A DNA stretch of 64,000 nucleotides from Lingula anatina (lineage: Eukaryota > Brachiopoda > Lingulata > Lingulida > Lingulidae), in the NCBI RefSeq assembly GCF_001039355.2, contig NW_019773514.1:1363841-1427840 (forward strand). Direction: 5' to 3'. The position numbers and the translations under genes are program-made. Below are positions 18,435-31,409 of the stretch, piece by piece. Under the pieces are notes generated by a model. The model saw nothing but the letters and a program-made list of their open reading frames with translations. It searched no databases and was not told the origin of the DNA. How positions within the stretch are numbered: position 1 is the stretch's first letter; every line of letters begins with the position of its first letter.

Positions 18435-19596
18435 TGCTTTATATACAGGATGGCCTAATTATTCAGTGAAGTTTCAATGAATGAATATTATAGAAATAAA
18501 AGGCATTTACTAGGCATTAATCCAGTGTAGTGTGAGCTGATATTAAAGTGCACCAGGTCAACTTTAGTCTGTGCCAAATACTATTAAATAAGCAGGGCAT
18601 CCGGGCCACTAGGGTCTCAGAATTTTCTCACTGGCCCAAACCAAAATTCACTGGACCTAGTCAAATTAAAAAAAAAAAATTAAATTGTCACAATGAGATT
18701 AAACAGGCTTCCTTTTATAAGTAAGAACAAAAACATGGGGTTTTCAAAAAATTAGGCCAGTGGATGACTTTTTTAGAAATTTCACCAGCCTAGTCCAATT
18801 TTTACAGGTATTGACATTTGGGCCAGTGGTTAACTTCACAGACTGCAAACAAAAAAAAAAAAATGTTGGTTTCTAGTGCATGTGCTGAGCCAAATTGTAC
18901 ACAACAAATGTATATATGTATTCTACTGAAAAAAAAAAATGAAACTGATCAATATATTCAAAATTATTTTCAAAATTTTATTTGAAGTTAAAAACAAATT
19001 TGAAAAATATGAAGACNTGCTTTATATACAGGATGGCCTAATTATTCAGTGAAGTTTCAATGAATGAATATTATAGAAATAAAAGGCATTTACTAGGCAT
19101 TAATCCAGTGTAGTGTGAGCTGATATTAAAGTGCACCAGGTCAACTTTAGTCTGTGCCAAATACTATTAAATAAGCAGGGCATCCGGGCCACTAGGGTCT
19201 CAGAATTTTCTCACTGGCCCAAACCAAAATTCACTGGACCTAGTCAAATTAAAAAAAAAAATTAAATTATCCCAATGAGATTAAACAGGCTTCCTTTTAT
19301 AAGTAAGAACAAAAACATGGGGTTTTCAAAAAATTAGGCCAGTGGATGACTTTTTTTTTAGAAATTTCGCCAGCCCAGTCCAATTTTTACAGGCATTGAC
19401 ATTTGGGCCAGTGGTTAACTTCACAGACTGCAACTTAAAAAAAATGTTGGTTTCTAGTGCATGTGCTGAGCCAAATTGTACACAACAAATGTATATATGT
19501 ATTCTACTGAAAAAAAAAATGACACTGACCAATATATTCAAAATTATTTTCAAAATTTTATTTGAAGTTAAAAACAAATTTGAAAGATATGAAGAC
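18435..19596. repeat. Direct duplication flanking a single N (contig overlap)
   Basis: 18435-19016 (582 bases) is repeated as 19018-19596 with a few SNPs and homopolymer-length changes, and the two are separated by one N at 19017. The left copy ends exactly at the N and the right copy begins exactly after it. This is the signature of two overlapping contigs placed side by side without merging, most likely two haplotypes. Confidence 0.9.
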
Positions 19597-20244
19597 TAGG
19601 GTACTGGGTACTATATAGACCTAGGTATAATTTTTATGGCAATTTTTTTTTTTTTCAATTCTAAACAAATTAAGCCACCAGTATTACCTCAGTATGGATA
19701 TTTCTAACTTCGTTGTTTTGAAATAAAACTTGAATGATCAAAGTCAAAATGTGCTACTTATAAATCGTCAGACATACCCATTTTGGCAAGACACGTGCAT
19801 ACGATGCATACCAATTACCCCTGTAGGCAGTGTGACGTATACCTGTTTTAAAGTATCTGAAGCAAGGGGCTGCATAAATAAATAAATATGTTTCAGTGCT
19901 AGTTGTTCTACACAAAACGCAGTAACCAAACGTACAGGGTCACTCAAACAATCACCCAGTATTCTCCTTCTCTAGCATCAGCATCCTTGTTTTAAAATAT
20001 TAATTATTACGCCATTATGAACTAGGCTGATGTGAATAACAAAACGTGCACGGATATAACACACTGACATTCCACAGAGATGAATGAACAGTGTAGAAAG
20101 TAGCACATAAGTGAGATCAAGCAAAATATGTCAATCAATATATGTACGACTAACCTTAAAATGTACAACTAAGCAAGCGCTAGACCACCTTAAAACGTAC
20201 TGCCGCACGCTTCGAGCTTCTTCAAGGAAATGTGTCCTCTAGTC

Positions 20245-20450
20245 GGCTGATTGCATCAGCTATCCCAGTATTGCGTCAGAAATCTTAGGCCGCATACAGC
20301 ATCGCCGACGTTTAGTTCTCCCACTGTATCCTTACGGGAAAAAAACTCACTCGACTGTAGGCCTATTACTGTATCCGATATCCAACCAGTTTATATCCCA
20401 TCGATTGCGTCAGCTGAATTGCGTCAGAAATCGGTCGGCTGTGTTTGTTT
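20245..20450. repeat. Degenerate duplication around GATTGCRTCAGCT
   Basis: The block GATTGCATCAGCT ... ATTGCGTCAGAAATC near 20250-20285 recurs as GATTGCGTCAGCT ... ATTGCGTCAGAAATC near 20402-20434. It is a local repeat of unknown nature. Confidence 0.5.
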
Positions 20451-20640
20451 TTCCACAAATAATAGGGCCTATAATAGGCCTACCTACACTTTTTCACGTC
20501 CCTACAAGGTGTCGCATGCCCGTGGAACTATTATTAAGACTTACATGTGTGTGTTAATTTTTCATTAATCTTTTTCATCCTCAAGGCAATGTAGGCTATA
20601 AAGGGCAGAGGGCAAGAACAATATGAGCATCGTGGTAACA

Positions 20641-20760
20641 CACGGAGACTGCGGGGATGGGGGGGGGGGGGGGGGGGGTTTCTCCCCCAACCCCACCCCC
20701 CCCCGTTTTTTTTTAAAAAAAATTTTTTTGGGGGTNNNNNNNNNNNNNNNNNNNNNNNNN

Positions 20761-20805
<45 letters not shown>

Positions 20806-20870
20806 GTTCTCACCCAACCGCAACGCCGCCCGCTTTTTTTTAAAAGAAATATTTTTGGGGATCGTTGTAG
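20641..20870. other. 25-N assembly gap in a poly(G) region, with mirrored flanks
   Basis: N occupies 20736-20760. Both flanks contain a long G run followed by TTCTC.CCCAACC, then a C/G-rich stretch, poly(T) and a run of A. The left flank looks like a low-quality copy of the right flank, so the gap probably hides an overlap instead of missing sequence. The poly-Gly and poly-Pro frames here are artefacts. Confidence 0.8.
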
Positions 20871-21762
20871 GCCTTAGATCTACGTGTTGTCCTTTTTCCT
20901 CTTTCATCAGAAGTCATTTTCTTTCCCCTTAGTCAACGTTTAATTTATGAGCACTACATGCCGTGTAAGTAACCTTTTTGAATGCATGTGTTGTAGGTTT
21001 TCAACAGCAACTTGTGGGGTTGAATTTCGAAAACGAAAGTAGGCCTACGTTGAACAGGTAGGCAAGTCCTAACATTTTGTCTCTTTTGTAAAGACAAGAA
21101 ATGCCTTAGTTGTGCACTCAAAATGCTAAGTGCAGTGATCGGGGAACAACATGTTTAATGGGATTTTTCGTTCCAAATTTGGGCATAGTAGCCTACCCCC
21201 AAACCCAATATAGAGGTGCATTTCACATGCTGAAGTGTTCAAAATAAAATTGAATGAATTCAAAGTTGTAGGCCTATTCAATTTTTAAAACAAAAACCCG
21301 CGACTGTTTCAATTTTATTTTAATTTTCCCCGTTTTTTAATATTCAGTGTCAAGCAAACTAACGTCGCTCAAAAACAATTGACTGCTCTATAGGCTACAG
21401 ATGATGGGGGGGGGGGGGGGGGGGTTCATAATTTTTTACAACTTTATAGGGCCTACTTGTAGGTGATAAATCAAAGAACAAATCTAGTGATGATTTCATT
21501 TTCAAAGTGAGTAAAACATTTCACAGCTGAACGTTTTGCGTTTGTGGTATGAAGTGGTTATATATACTTTGAAGTATCTTAACACACGTATGTTCTTTTT
21601 TTGGGGCTAGACGATGAATTATTTTTTATTATTCATGGTCCCAGGAGAGTGAAACTTTGATACAAACTTCTTTATGTGGGACCCTAAAATAATCGAACAT
21701 TGCAATCTGTGCATTTACTATTTTTAAGAGCATGCCTGTGACCTCATTTGCACCTCTTTATT

Positions 21763-21948
21763 ACCCTCTACCAGGGCGACTGATAGATTTTTTACAGATA
21801 TTCACAGATATGTTTTACAGATATTCACAGATATGTCACAGATATGTCAAGTCACTTAGAACCAAAATGACCATCTATCTATCTAGAGACATATCTGAAA
21901 AATATCTGTAAAAAATCTATCAGTCGCCCTGGTAGAGGGTAGGCCCCT
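21763..21948. mobile_element. Foldback MITE, copy 1
   Basis: Perfect 40-bp terminal inverted repeats, starting ACCCTCTACCAGGGCGACTG, occupy 21763-21802 and 21901-21940. Between them lie subrepeats of ACAGATATTC. An 11-bp direct repeat ACCTCTTTATT flanks the unit (21752-21762 and 21949-21959), with eight extra bases at the right end. It has no coding capacity. A relative with shorter matching ends lies at 22817-22952. Confidence 0.85.
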
Positions 21949-22536
21949 ACCTCTTTATTGGGTTTGGGTGAGTAGGTCTACAACCAAATTAAGGCTCAAA
22001 TGCTAAGCCATCGAATGTCCCGTTTTTAGAGTGCATTAAAACACATCTAAACGCTCGCTAAAACAGACAAATGTCAGGGCTGAACTATCAACTCAACATA
22101 ATCTTGGTTTGGGAAAAGGCCTTAAGGCCTGTAGTCTATACACATTTAGGCCTATAGACTCTGTTCAGGTACGCTCGGCTGTTACCTTGATCTAGGTCAA
22201 TCGATTATAAATTAAAACACCAATGTTAAAGGTGTAGGCCTACCACACTACAACATCTGGTACCATTATGCGTTAAAACGGCTTCATATTTCCAAACAAA
22301 TTTAATAAAAGTCACTATATGTATAGGCCTACATGTAACAGGTCTGAGCCATAATATCTGTACCGTGGCCTACCACAAAGTTGTTTCGTGTAGAATTTTC
22401 TTTTCAGTGTCAAGGTGACACCCGAGTTAAGTGTGGCGTTTTATGCACCCAGCTGCAACATCAAAATGACTAACGTTTTGTTTTTCAGATATTAAAATAA
22501 CCTCACAGAGAGAAAGTTGCTTGTCGACACGAAAAG

Positions 22537-22803
22537 CAGTGGCGGATTAAGAGGAGGGGGGGAGTCCTGTACCCCCGTCGGTTTCTGAAAAATATCACAC
22601 CAATATTCCCCTCTTGAAATTAGAATTTTGACTAACCAATCATACTTCTAAAGGGCACTGTTTGTTCTCCAAAACACCAAAAGTTTTTTGGGGACCTTGA
22701 GCAGGCCCCGAACCCCACACCAAGGGAACGGTGGTGGGCTTCGCATCCGAGGCCTGGCGTTCCAGACCCCCCCCCCCTTCAAATAATCTTGGATCCGCCC
22801 CTG
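22537..22803. mobile_element. Non-autonomous DNA transposon, CAGTGGCGGAT type
   Basis: It begins CAGTGGCGGATTAAG and ends CTTGGATCCGCCCCTG, which are imperfect inverted repeats. Direct repeats of GAAAAG flank it at 22531-22536 and 22804-22809. Ends of the type CAGTGGCGGATCCAG are, from general knowledge, common on hAT-like non-autonomous elements. The 63-codon open frame inside is not a gene. Confidence 0.7.
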
Positions 22804-22816
22804 GAAAAGCAGAAGC

Positions 22817-22952
22817 TCCTACCCTCTGCCAGGGCCACAGATTGACTTTTCACAAGATATTCACAGATATGGTAAAATTGACGGTTATTCTCTACACTGT
22901 GACAGATAAAAAGTCCATATAATAAAATATGCGGCCCTGGTAGAGGGTAGGA
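22817..22952. mobile_element. Foldback MITE, copy 2 of the ACCCTCT family
   Basis: Its 19-bp inverted ends are TCCTACCCTCTGCCAGGGC and the complement of GCCCTGGTAGAGGGTAGGA, with one mismatch. The interior shares AGATATTCACAGATATG with the copy at 21763-21948. It lies 13 bases beyond the neighbouring CAGTGGCGGAT element. Confidence 0.8.
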
Positions 22953-24332
22953 AACTTCGAACGGGATAACATCAACGTCAACGATTGGTCGTCAGCAGCA
23001 TGATCCTGCTGAAATGTGTTCTTTCTTCTCGATGAAATAGGGTTTCACTGTGTCTTGTATAATGATGTTAGAAAAGGAAGTCTTTTAAAGAGTTTTAGAA
23101 GAACAAAATATCATGCCTCATTATTACTTGGCTCTTTTGAAACTGTATACTTTTGATTGTTCACTTGTTCATTTTTTATTTATATGCTATGGGTAATACT
23201 TCTTATGTTTTATTTATTTATATGCTATGGGTAATACTCCATTATATTCAGAAATAAACAGACGAAAACAATAAGTCTCAAGAAAGTGATTGCTTGTTAA
23301 AACGTTTTTCTTACTTATTATCTATTTTCTATTGATTCATTAATGAAGATTTATTAATTTTGTAATCATGTTTTGTATAAAGCATATAGAGCGTGAGGAA
23401 AACTGGTAGATATGTTAATATTGATTGTGTCTTGAAAAATGGCCAAAGGCCAGAGTTTCTTTTCAGTCCACGTTCCGCGTCATGAACTCCAAGAAAAGCT
23501 AGGACCGTAATGTAATCAATTTCCAGGTCTGTGCATCAGATATGCAACTCAATGCCGCATCGATGCTCCACTTACATTGCAGTGCGGAGTGTGTTGGTTG
23601 TACCACGACGCAATTAGTATTTTTGCCATATACATCACTAAATGCAATGCGAAGGAGAAACTACGCAAGAATATAAATGTCATATATCCACACACACACA
23701 CACACACACACAGTAACGTAACGTAACGTTGTGATAGACAGACAGTTTACGACGTAATTAATTTTTCTTATCGTTCTATAGTACGTGATTCCCTTTTTAA
23801 GGAGTATTTGCATTAAAGTAATGGAGTTTAATAATGATATAAAGTAGTATAATTATAATTTGACTTTATTTGAGGAGAAATTGTTACAAATTAAAAGCGG
23901 CCTTTGCCTTTTCTAAAGATTCAGCTTTGATTGTTGATAAATATATGGTGAATGAATGGGGAATGTCGGAGTTCAGACAAAAGTAATTAGAACCATACTT
24001 GGAGGGAATAGGATTTAATAATATTTTACAATAAAATAATTCGCACAGTATTAAATCAGTGGCCTGAGCATTTCACTTCAACCTAAACCAGGTTGCATAC
24101 TTAACCATTACTTTCCGAAATGACCCATTGATTTAGTGCTTAAAGGCACAGTTGTACCGCTGATGGAGCAATAAGTCTTGATATGGCAAAATGAAGCCTG
24201 GAGCGAAAACCTCCGGAAAACTTGACTACATTATTTGGCAACATAAATGAGGTCAATACGGCAATTATAAACCCTTAAACCTATATCAACTCATTAACAG
24301 AAGGCAAATATTTTGAGCTCCAACCAACTTTT
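22953..24332. other. Intergenic space downstream of the PhyH gene
   Basis: No coding exon is seen. A CA microsatellite (about 23690-23712) is followed by a short TAACG tandem (23713-23729). The 3' UTR of the PhyH gene should lie in the right-hand part. Confidence 0.4.
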
Positions 24333-26372
24333 CTATTTGCTCGTTTCCTGCAAGTGGACAGGGTTCGTCTTGTCAGCAATGACGGTCTTGTCAATGGAGG
24401 GATCGAGGAAACCTTTGCCCGTCATGTCGGTGAAGTTGGTGCAGGATTTGATAGCAGAATTTGGCACCTGAGAAAGAAAATTGAATAAGAAACTATGCTC
24501 TAAAATGCTGGTGGGGAGGGGGGAGGGAGTTGAAATCTAATTTTAATTTTACAAAAAACTTCTGAGTTATTCTTCGACTTTGAGAGTTATCACATTGCTA
24601 AAAGCTTTGACATATACAGTTCACCGTATTTAGATAAATTATGCTCAAAACAAGTTGGTTCGCTGTCGGCACATTTTCAACTCGCAATCTGCACAGTAAA
24701 CACAATTATACATCAAAAGGCACAATGGAGATTCTAAATGGTATTAAATATGCAAACGTTTCGTTATTTGAAGCACGCGTAAACTGGATTAGCACACCCA
24801 GTTTACGCACATTGGCAGATTTATTATCAAAGTGCTCCAGGGATACTCTAAACCAGATAAGATGAGGCCCCGCTTGCTTCCCGTGTCTTGAATGAAATTC
24901 TCAAATACCACAAAAGACAAACGAAGGTAAAAAGCAATTAATCAACTTAAACTATATCAAAAAGCAATAAAGCTACCAGAAGTGCTTCAAATGCCGAAAC
25001 CAACCCACCAGGGTTTTTGGTGAAACTCAAAAATGGCTTTTCACAACACAACAAACTGCTCATTCACTGTTAACTTAAGTTAGACTTCGCATTGTATAGT
25101 TTTTTTCACTCGCAAAAAAAAAAAAAAAAAAAAAAAAAAAACGAGCGTGAACAAATGCAGAACATCACTCTAGGGTCACAACAGCATGCGTAGCATTTCA
25201 AAATTCGATTCTGCGCAGTGTAATTACTTGGTCAACAAAAACTATACTTACCACATCGAGGGGCGTGTACTGGGGATGGTGGTGCTCGTATACTGGGTTG
25301 TTTGACTTGGCGTTATAGGAAACAAGGAACGACCACCGGCGTCTGTCACTGTTGTTAGCATCACTCTTATGAATGAGGTTGGCACAAAATATCAATGCAT
25401 CTCCTGTTGAAGACAATTGTTGTACGAAAAAAAGATACAGTTGCATATGTTCATTTCATAGTTGGAACGAACGGACACAGCTATAGTTTGTTTATATTTT
25501 ATATCTATGTATCTTTAAAAACATTAAAATAATGACTGCCGGCCACAGTGCAACCACACAACCAAAACGCATGAAACACAGGGTCGTAGGCTGCTAGCTG
25601 GTGAGGGGCAGTTCCCTGGGGAGTTTTCAAAAAGACATATTTGGAAGGGGAATCTGTTTTGAAGTCTTAGTCTTTTGTCTTTCTCAAAGTACTTCAAAAG
25701 TATTTTATTTTTCTTTCAATCAACATCTAGCTAAGTACCACAGGCGGTACTTATGACCTGCTTGTATGAATAACTGGCCTTCAACAGCAGCCGCCCCACC
25801 CAAGCAATTTTTTTCAACCTAAAGTCCAGTAGCGGTATTTTATGTATCTAAGTAATTCAGAGAAAATGTACATATATTATTTTTTAAAGGAAACAGTCAG
25901 AGACCGACTTCTCATGATCCCCTTTACCTGGTTCCAGCTCCACATACTTCAGTGGACACATTTTGGCCAGATGTTGTACGCGTTCTTCATCAATACCGTT
26001 TTGGCCTCCCACCCGATGGTGATCTTGACGACCGGCCTTGTGAGAACCCTCCAGGATCTACCGGAGAGAAATCCAAATACATGCACTACACTCGGACTAC
26101 AAGTATATCAGCGTACAGGGTGGTCACGTTTGAGCACGTGCTTGCACAAATTTACTTCAGTGAATCATAGATAATTGCATTTAATCTAAATTATCTACGT
26201 ACATGTAGTTAGGTAAAGCAGAGGTCCGTTTCTCTCCTTTACAGTGCATTTATTTTATATATATTGATGGGCAAGTAATAAAAAATAAAAAAAAACACCA
26301 TCACGTGACACACATCTCTCTTTTCTCTCTCTCATACACACGCGCGCGCGCACGCACACAAACACACACACT

Positions 26373-26403
<31 letters not shown>

Positions 26404-26558
26404 TATACATAAATTACCTGCATACAGCCATTTTCAGGGTCATTTTTATCATAGGCAATGTAGACAGTATTCAGGTCTGGAAACAAGTTCCCGTTCTGAT
26501 ACCAGTACCTATAGCATTCAAAGGAAAACAAAAATTTTCATATATGCAAAAAAAAGAT

Positions 26559-26609
<51 letters not shown>

Positions 26610-28637
26610 GAATAGTTCTTGGACTTGAGGAACACATAACGCGTAGAACACCTGAAATCCTTTATCATACCCGTAATCCTGATGCCAGCGGAAACTTCCC
26701 CCTGTTTTGGGTTCTTTGATAGTTATCTTTGTGTGGTAGTGGTACACTTCACCTCGACCTATCAGCTGATAATCAAATAAACAACATTTATGAATCAAGA
26801 TTTCTGTCACTCTTTGATGATTGGGGTAAGACTGTGAAGTTAGTTGGAAAGGCCCGACGGCAAGGGTTGATATGAAGAAACAGATGTGATGTACAATAAA
26901 AAATTCCATTCATATTTAACTCCCTGATTTGTTGTTTGTTTAGTTTGGTAAAAAAACAAGTTCTTCTTTATTGTCTAAAACAATTCTTTTTAAAAATATG
27001 TTAACATAGACCCCATTCACAGAGATTAGATCGATCCAACTAGATCGACCTAACTCCCTGGGGGTTAACACTAAATAGCTGTCAGCCTAGCGGGCACGAA
27101 AGTTAATTACCCCCTTACAGCTTGTAGCAGGCGGGACGGACATTTAAGCCGGATTATCTGACAGTAATCTAGTGAGACTCCCCACGGGGATAGATCGATC
27201 TAAAATCTATGGGAATGCGCCCATAGTCTCAGTAGAATGAATAGGCCTACCTTTTCCGATGTTCGCACCAGTTTTTCTGAGCGGATTATCATTCCCGTAA
27301 CGTCGTGCCCAGGATGGCTCCAAATACATAAGCCCACTGCTTTATTCAGGCCGTCATCTAGCTGGAAAGGAAATATATGAAAAATATTCTCTCTCTCTCA
27401 CTCCATAAAAAAATGTACAAACCTAATGTTCATTATATGTATCCTATCAAAAGCACGGAAAAAAACTAAATCGCGACATTTCAAATGACACTTATATATG
27501 GCTTAAAACCAACCGTACCTGATAGGCATTTTTCATGATAGCGTCCGATCCCTCCAGAGTCCTTTTCAAAAGTGCCATCTCTTCCGAATCCAGTAAGCCC
27601 CTAAACTTGGAGCACACAAAGAACACGGTGCAGATCATGTAACATAATATTATAAAGCAAAACATGTTAATCATTGAGAATCACAAATTATTCAATCACA
27701 GGGGAAACTGATGGAGTAATTAATTTAGAAATGGTTGGCTAAGGAGACTGTTGTCGTCATAGATATCACAAGGACGATAAATGATGTCATCAGTCACGCA
27801 AGGGTGTCTCATGACGTCATCAAAACGAGAAGAGTATACGAACTCACCACATGAATGACTGATAACGTTATATCAGGTCTTTCAGATATTTGCAGTCTTT
27901 TTGATAGATGCATTGATATTTTTAGAAATTCTTTTTTTAGAAATGTCTGTACATATGCATGTACCTGGAGGCAGGTTATTTGTACCGCAGGTTATTTGTA
28001 GACGCTGACTGACGGAGAAGTAAGTTTGGTGGAATACGAGAAATTAAATCTAAGACAAACACTTTAAAAAAGATGAAAAAGTAATTTTCATTAAAAAAAA
28101 CTAGGGAGAGGGTAACAACTGCCCCCTTTGCCCCCTCTCCCCTGGTCAACCGAGGTCAGGGCAGCCGACCTTGGTTGGTCTCACCTGACTATTATATAAC
28201 CGAGGCGGTTGTAATCCTCCAGCATTTTATCAGTGACTTCAAACGTATCTGGGTCATATCTGTACTCTGCAAGAAAGAGGGCAAATGTTTGTAAGAACAA
28301 GAAATTATAGGACTGTAATTCTTTGGTTAGATTAGGACTCAGTTGTATACTGGAGTGTACATGCAGTTTGTACTTGAATAGACTTAATACATCATTCGAC
28401 CTCAGAGGATGTTTTAGCTATATTTGTAGGTCAACGGTGCAGGCTTGAAGAGAGCACTAAACCAATGGCCTTGATTATTCCATCTCCTTGCATATTCCTA
28501 ACCGTTGTACAGGAGAGCATCAGGCAGATCTGACTGTATTTTGTCTTGTTATGTAATTACAGGCTTAACTTCGACATCGTTAGTGCTCTACATTCTACAT
28601 GCAGTCTTAATTTTGGCCTTTTCTTACCTCCATCCAT
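24333..28637 (-). CDS. Phytanoyl-CoA dioxygenase (PhyH) family oxygenase
   Basis: Nine coding exons on the - strand: 28628-28637, 28185-28266, 27519-27600, 27251-27361, 26671-26765, 26418-26508, 25928-26057, 25252-25403 and 24333-24467 (888 nt, 295 aa), all GT-AG. PhyH proteins are Fe(II)/2-oxoglutarate-dependent hydroxylases. The iron ligands are visible as H123-x-D125 in RWHQDYGYW and H212 in LIHKSD. The 2-oxoglutarate-binding Arg is one of R221-R223. The sequence differs from PHYHD1 (PHQDASF at the iron site). It resembles the bacterial and marine-invertebrate PhyH type, with WHQDYGYW..G.LFPD and HHPRYTP-like blocks, so I give no symbol and the substrate is unknown. No signal peptide or clear PTS2 is seen. 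The first coding exon has only 10 nt (MDG + 1). Exons 1-2 occur again at 29993-30445 because of an assembly overlap. Confidence 0.9.
26310..26402. repeat. CT/CG/CA compound microsatellite
   Basis: Runs of CT, then CG, then CA repeats in a PhyH intron, close to exon 6. Confidence 0.9.
26564..26605. repeat. (GA)n microsatellite
   Basis: About 21 GA units in a PhyH intron. They produce a spurious Leu-Ser repeat frame on the - strand. Confidence 0.95.
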
Positions 28638-31409
28638 CTTGATCTTGCAGCAGTTTGAATGTGGTTCATCACAGGGAAACAGCTAAAACTGACGTGTGCA
28701 CAATCTTCATACCACGAGTGGAATGATATAAGGGACCAGAGGGGTTGATGTCTGAAAACTAGGTCACGATGCATAGTTAAAGATAGTAAACCACTAGCTG
28801 TTTACGTACCAGTGTTATTACATTATATATATATATATATACTTCAAAGCATTATTTCTCTGTTACTGATTGTTTTAGTTTGTGGTACTACTTGTGTCTG
28901 ATACCCTGAGTATTTCAACGGTTAACAAGTGGTATTATGTAAAATGAGCCAGATGATATGTGGGCAGCATACTTATAGACTCAAATGTAAAAATGTGTGA
29001 TGTATCACACATCAAAGTAAAAACGTTATAGTTATTACAGAAACTGAAAGGGAAAAACAAACACATCACTGGCGGGGTGGTGGTGGTGGTGGTGGTGGTG
29101 GGGGACCTTTTTCGCAAATGATAAGTTAAGGGATTGCATATATTTCATAAACTTTGAATTTCATTGGTGTTTTTCATGTGCTGCCTGACTTAATAACTGC
29201 TTGTTTCATAGGTATTGTATACATTTTCGAGAGTGTGATAGACATAATTTGGTAAAATTAAAAGCTATATCTATAGCTTCTTTTCAGCTATTTACGTATA
29301 CATGTCATCATCTCTTTTTTATGTGACTAATCCAGCTGATGGCACATATCCAGGAGACGGTATTGCCACTCTTATCCTCTAATTTTGTTTCCTGAACTGC
29401 ATCATTCAGGAACTGCCGCGTCTCCCCAGATTTTCGTCTTTTTTTATGGGTATGAAGAAAACGGGTTGAGTGGGAAGTACATACAGAGTGCATGCTGCAA
29501 ATAATGCACAGTCTCAAACGATACTTTTTGCATTGCAAATGGTGATCTTAATGCTAGTTTAGATTTGGTAGTTGTTATCAATAAAACATGTACATCAGCA
29601 CATCNGCAAGGGTGTCTCATGACGTCATCAAAACGAGAAGAGTATACGAACTCACCACATGAATGACTGATAACGTTATATCAGGTCTTTCAGATATTTG
29701 CAGTCTTTTTGATAGATGCATTGATATTTTTAGAAATTCTTTTTTTAGAAATGTCTGTACATATGCATGTACCTGGAGGCAGGTTATTTGTACCGCAGGT
29801 TATTTGTAGACGCTGACTGACGGAGAAGTAAGTTTGGTGGAATACGAGAAATTAAATCTAAGACAAACACTTTAAAAAAGATGAAAAAGTAATTTTCAAT
29901 AAAAAAAACTAGGGAGAGGGTAACAACTGCCCCCTTTGCCCCCTCTCCCCTGGTCAACCGAGGTCAGGGCAGCCGACCTTGGTTGGTCTCACCTGACTAT
30001 TATATAACCGAGGCGGTTGTAATCCTCCAGCATTTTATCAGTGACTTCAAACGTATCTGGGTCATATCTGTACTCTGCAAGAAAGAGGGCAAATGTTTGT
30101 AAGAACAAGAAATTATAGGACTGTAATTCTTTGGTTAGATTAGGACTCAGTTGTATACTGGAGTGTACATGCAGTTTGTACTTGAATAGACTTAATACAT
30201 CATTCGACCTCAGAGGATGTTTTAGCTATATTTGTAGGTCAACGGTGCAGGCTTGAAGAGAGCACTAAACCAATGGCCTTGATTATTCCATCTCCTTGCA
30301 TATTCCTAACCGTTGTACAGGAGAGCATCAGGCAGATCTGACTGTATTTTGTCTTGTTATGTAATTACAGGCTTAACTTCGATATCGTTAGTGCTCTACA
30401 TTCTACATGCAGTCTTAATTTTGGCCTTTTCTTACCTCCATCCATCTTGATCTTGCAGCAGTTTGAATGTGGTTCATCACAGGGAAACAGCTAAAACTGA
30501 CGTGTGCACAATCTTCATACCACGAGTGGAATGATATAAGGGACCAGAGGGGTTGATGTCTGAAAACTAGGTCACGATGCATAGTTAAAGATAGTAAACC
30601 ACTGTTTACCAGTGTTATTACATTATATATATATATATATACTTCAAAGCATTATTTCTCTGTTACTGATTGTTTTAGTTTGTGGTGCTACTTGTGTCTG
30701 ATACCCTGAGTATTTCAACGGTTAACAAGTGGTATTATGTAAAATGAGCCAGATGATATGTGGGCAGCATACTTATAGACTCAAATGTAAAAATGTGTGA
30801 TGTATCACACATCAAAGTAAAAACGTTATAGTTATTACAGAAACTGAAAGGGAAAAACAAACACATCACTGGCGGGGTGGTGGTGGTGGTGGTGGTGGTG
30901 GGGGACCTTTTTCGCAAATGATAAGTTAAGGGATTGCATATATTTCATAAACTTTGAATTTCATTGGTGTTTTTCATGTGCTGCCTGACTTAATAACTGC
31001 TTGTTTCATAGGTATTGTATACATTTTCGAGAGTGTGATAGACATAATTTGGTAAAATTAAAAGCTATATCTATAGCTTCTTTTCAGCTATTTACGTATA
31101 CTGTACATGTCATCATCTCTTTTTTATGTGACTAATCCAGCTGATTGCACATATCCAGGAGACGGTATTGCCACTCTTATCCTCTAATTTTGTTTCCTGA
31201 ACTGCATCATTCAGGAACTGCCGCGTCTCCCCAGATTTTCGTCTTTTTTTATGGGTATGAAGAAAACGGGTTGAGTGGGAAGTACATACAGAGTGCATGC
31301 TGCAAATAATGCACAGTCTCAAACGATACTTTTTGCATTGCAAATGGTGATCTTAATGCTAGTTTAGATTTGGTAGTTGTTATCAATAAAACATGTACAT
31401 TAGCACATC
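27798..31409. repeat. 1.8-kb direct duplication flanking a single N (contig overlap)
   Basis: 27798-29604 recurs as 29606-31409 with scattered SNPs and small indels, separated by one N at 29605. The left copy stops at the N and the right copy begins right after it. The duplicated stretch carries PhyH exons 1 and 2, a TA microsatellite and a GGT microsatellite. Unmerged overlapping contigs or haplotypes explain it better than a real duplication. Confidence 0.92.
29993..30445 (-). other. Second copy of PhyH exons 1 and 2 (assembly duplicate)
   Basis: The exon 2 copy lies at 29993-30074 and the exon 1 copy at 30436-30445, both offset by exactly 1808 from the originals and with intact splice sites. 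No further exons of a second gene follow. This is most likely the same exons assembled twice, not an alternative promoter. Confidence 0.85.

Noticed and set aside
20565-20907. Poly-Pro / poly-Gly frames
   Set aside because: Translation of homopolymer G/C runs and N beside an assembly gap.
26471-26909. 123-codon - frame containing WHQDYGYD as a stand-alone gene
   Set aside because: It reads through intron and GA repeat; the true product joins exon 26671-26765 to 26418-26508.
24333-28637. Calling the PhyH gene PHYHD1 and adding it to the 9q34 synteny
   Set aside because: The active-site region differs clearly from PHYHD1 as I know it, so orthology is not supported.
28935-31343. Pairs of identical 60- and 76-codon - frames suggesting a duplicated gene
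   Set aside because: They lie in the two copies of the contig-overlap duplication, and one comes from a GGT microsatellite. There is no independent evidence of a gene.
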